From assembly GCA_030544225.1 (NCBI GenBank), contig CM060489.1, positions 3,305,368 to 3,369,367 on the forward strand: 64,000 bases of DNA. Reading direction: 5' to 3'. Each line of letters opens with the position of its first letter. Positions within the stretch are counted from its first letter, which is position 1. Shown in pieces: positions 62,111 through 64,000 of this stretch. The stretch is from Skeletonema marinoi. Lineage: Eukaryota > Bacillariophyta > Thalassiosirophyceae > Thalassiosirales > Thalassiosiraceae. Under the pieces are notes generated by a model that saw nothing but the letters and a program-made list of their open reading frames with translations, searched no databases and was not told where the DNA came from. The translations under genes and the position numbers were made by a program.

Positions 62111-62268
62111 ACCGATGAGTCAAATCTGAGTGCTAGCCTCAATATAATCCATCTACTCATTCAGAACGAGTTCTTCTGCTACATTGAATCTCATTATAAT
62201 TGAATTAACCTACGAATGCTGAGATCTGGCTTTCAGTCTTGCTCACCTATTTCAGTCCATCCTCGAGA

Positions 62269-64000
62269 TCATTCCATTACCTCTGCTGAATGAAGCTTGA
62301 CTCTCTCAGCGTTCTCAAGATTGAGCAATTGGCGAGACGAACATGATCCCTCATCCAGTAAACGCTCAGCCAACTTACGCAACACAAACTGCCAGTTAGG
62401 AATCCGAATCTCACGTCCCTCACTCTCAGAGAACCACATCTTCTGCGTGTTAGGAAATTGGATCCCCACCAACACGTTAGGCACATCGCCATCGTACTCC
62501 TCTTCGAATATCTTTTCATACTCCTCAGTAGTTATCTCTTCTCCAGCTGGAAGGATAGGGCGGCGAGTAGCGCTCCGGGCTTCAGCATTAACTGAATTAT
62601 GGACCTCAATGCTTGATGCCACGGCTTTTGGCACATCTGCATCGACCACCAATTTGGTCCATTCTGTGTCAAACAATTGCCTTGCTTTGTTCACCTCATC
62701 AGCACTCATCTCAACGACGGACCCATCAGTGAAAGTAGTGATGAAAGACTCGGGGTCATCCCTGCACTGAAAAGTAGTCAAGAAAGAAAAGTTAGTTAAG
62801 ACAAGGCATGTAAGTAAAGACAATCACAACGTCCTATTACTACTCACCTCAGTGATTGTACCGCGAAAAACACTGCCTCCAAGAATCTTGAGGGCGACTT
62901 TGTGCCCGACGGCAGGGGGCTCAGAGCTATCATCCTCGTCTTGAGCTTCAGCATCTACCGTGCTTTCGAATACTTCATTGGCCGAGTCGTCCTCAGGAGT
63001 CTTCCCAGGAGGCTCCACCCTCACTACATCGGGGAACTTGATCTTATCGCTAGAGGAGGAGTGGGTCGAAGGGATGTCAGAAGTTACGATTTTGTTCAAG
63101 ATCGGAACGATATCTCCTCCGAAAATGTAGTATGATTCAGTATGACGACCATAACAGTACTCCTGATAGAGCAGATCTGAAGGGCGATCTGCAAGATCAA
63201 ACTCCTTCTTCCACGTTACCATTGCCTGATTGATATCAGTGCAAAGTGTCAGCTGGCAAGCATCTCCATGAAGCAATTTGTTCCATACGAATTCTTTCGT
63301 AAATGTCTTCTTTCCCTCGTTGGGGCGAACAACAACGCACTTGTTGCTCGCGCGGCCCTGGTTGATGATGAGGAACATCCTTGGCACCTCCTTGAACACA
63401 TCACGACGATCAATGTAAAAGCCCGACTTGATTTGACGGGGTTGACCACATCCGAGCCAATCTCCAGCTCCAAACCCAGCTTCAGAATTCATTGCAGAAA
63501 CATTGTCTCCATCGATGTCTGACGTATTTGTTTCAGCGTAGAGCTGCGATGCAGTTTCGGCGTCCATTCCACGATCCAAGTTGACTTTGTATAGAAGAAC
63601 ACGCTCATCCTTTGCTTCAAGACCACGAAAGCAAAACGATCTAGGCTTCTCAATGACGACACTGTGACCACCGATGGACTTGATACCTAGATCGTAAGTT
63701 CCATTGCGTATTGAACGAGAAACTTGCTCTCCGAGATGCTTGATGAAATGTTCGACAATCAGTTTCTGTCTCAACAGATTCATACCCAATGTACGATTGA
63801 GGAATTTGGGGACATCCATCGGCTTTCCCTTCTTGAAATAGTTATTTGCTCCAGATGCTGATTGTTCCGTAACACCAACATCAAACAACCAAAGAAGGCA
63901 TAAGACATTGAAGTTTAGGCCAGCCTCCATGGCAGCCTTGACTTCTTCGTCAATCTTGGGCTTGATAGCCTCTTTCGTCTCGGTGCCATCCAAGTATTTC
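62269..64000 (-). CDS. Second strawberry-notch-type helicase (SBNO-B), 3' part, continues past the right edge
   Basis: The last two exons of a paralogue of SBNO-A: >64000-62848 and 62766-62269, with an 81-nt GT-AG intron at 62767-62847 placed exactly as in SBNO-A. The text follows SBNO-A closely: [60 protein letters not shown], then [20 protein letters not shown] and the final [14 protein letters not shown]. Differences cluster in three places: a shorter KYL-DGTETK joint (three residues fewer), a different spacer (GFGAGDWLGCGQPRQIKSG versus [15 protein letters not shown]), and a longer C-terminus (HSAEVME). The frame is open, so it is probably functional. The upstream portion with the helicase motifs is outside the window. 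Confidence 0.85.

Overview
The window looks like nuclear DNA of a diatom, most likely a centric (Thalassiosira-like) species. This is inferred from short GT-AG introns (75-109 nt), a plastid presequence with an 'AF' cleavage-type motif, secreted Ser-Pro-Thr/Lys-rich proteins, expanded LRR and ankyrin families, and dense genes on both strands. No rRNA, tRNA or CRISPR was recognised.

Layout. 0.3-12.7 kb: an LRR protein, an ABCC transporter, a CNNM/DUF21-CBS membrane protein (two exons), a small secreted repeat protein built from duplicated exon-intron units, the ribosome-biogenesis factor KRR1, and a small Ser/Lys-rich protein. 13-17 kb: two tandem LRR paralogues. 17-24.5 kb: a plastid lumen-type protein, a double-domain imidazoleglycerol-phosphate dehydratase divergent from a wax-synthase-like acyltransferase, and a large surface protein with two GH19-like domains. 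24.6-28.4 kb: a decayed Mutator-like (MULE) DNA transposon with terminal inverted repeats. 28.7-36.8 kb: an unknown membrane protein, a chimeric transposase-like/sulfotransferase-like ORF, a mitochondrial carrier and an NmrA-like protein.

37.1-48.6 kb is the most striking part. A host S49 (SohB-like) peptidase gene on the minus strand is split by an 8,912-bp Helitron (38163-47074). The Helitron has a 5'-TC end, a 3' hairpin plus CTAG, and insertion between host A and T. Removing it restores one continuous S49 frame. The Helitron carries a single-intron Rep-helicase gene (1,577 aa) and two passenger genes: a nucleotidyltransferase-like protein and an unknown Lys/Glu-rich protein. A 267-bp foldback element sits beside the 5' end of the broken gene.

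49.9-64 kb is a segmental duplication of a convergent pair: an ankyrin-repeat gene (+) followed by a Strawberry-notch-type helicase (-). The first pair is complete. The second has a longer ankyrin gene, an ankyrin pseudogene, and a second helicase that runs off the right edge.

Exon structures were read by eye from GT/AG sites and frame continuity. Family calls rest on recognised motifs, not on database searches.
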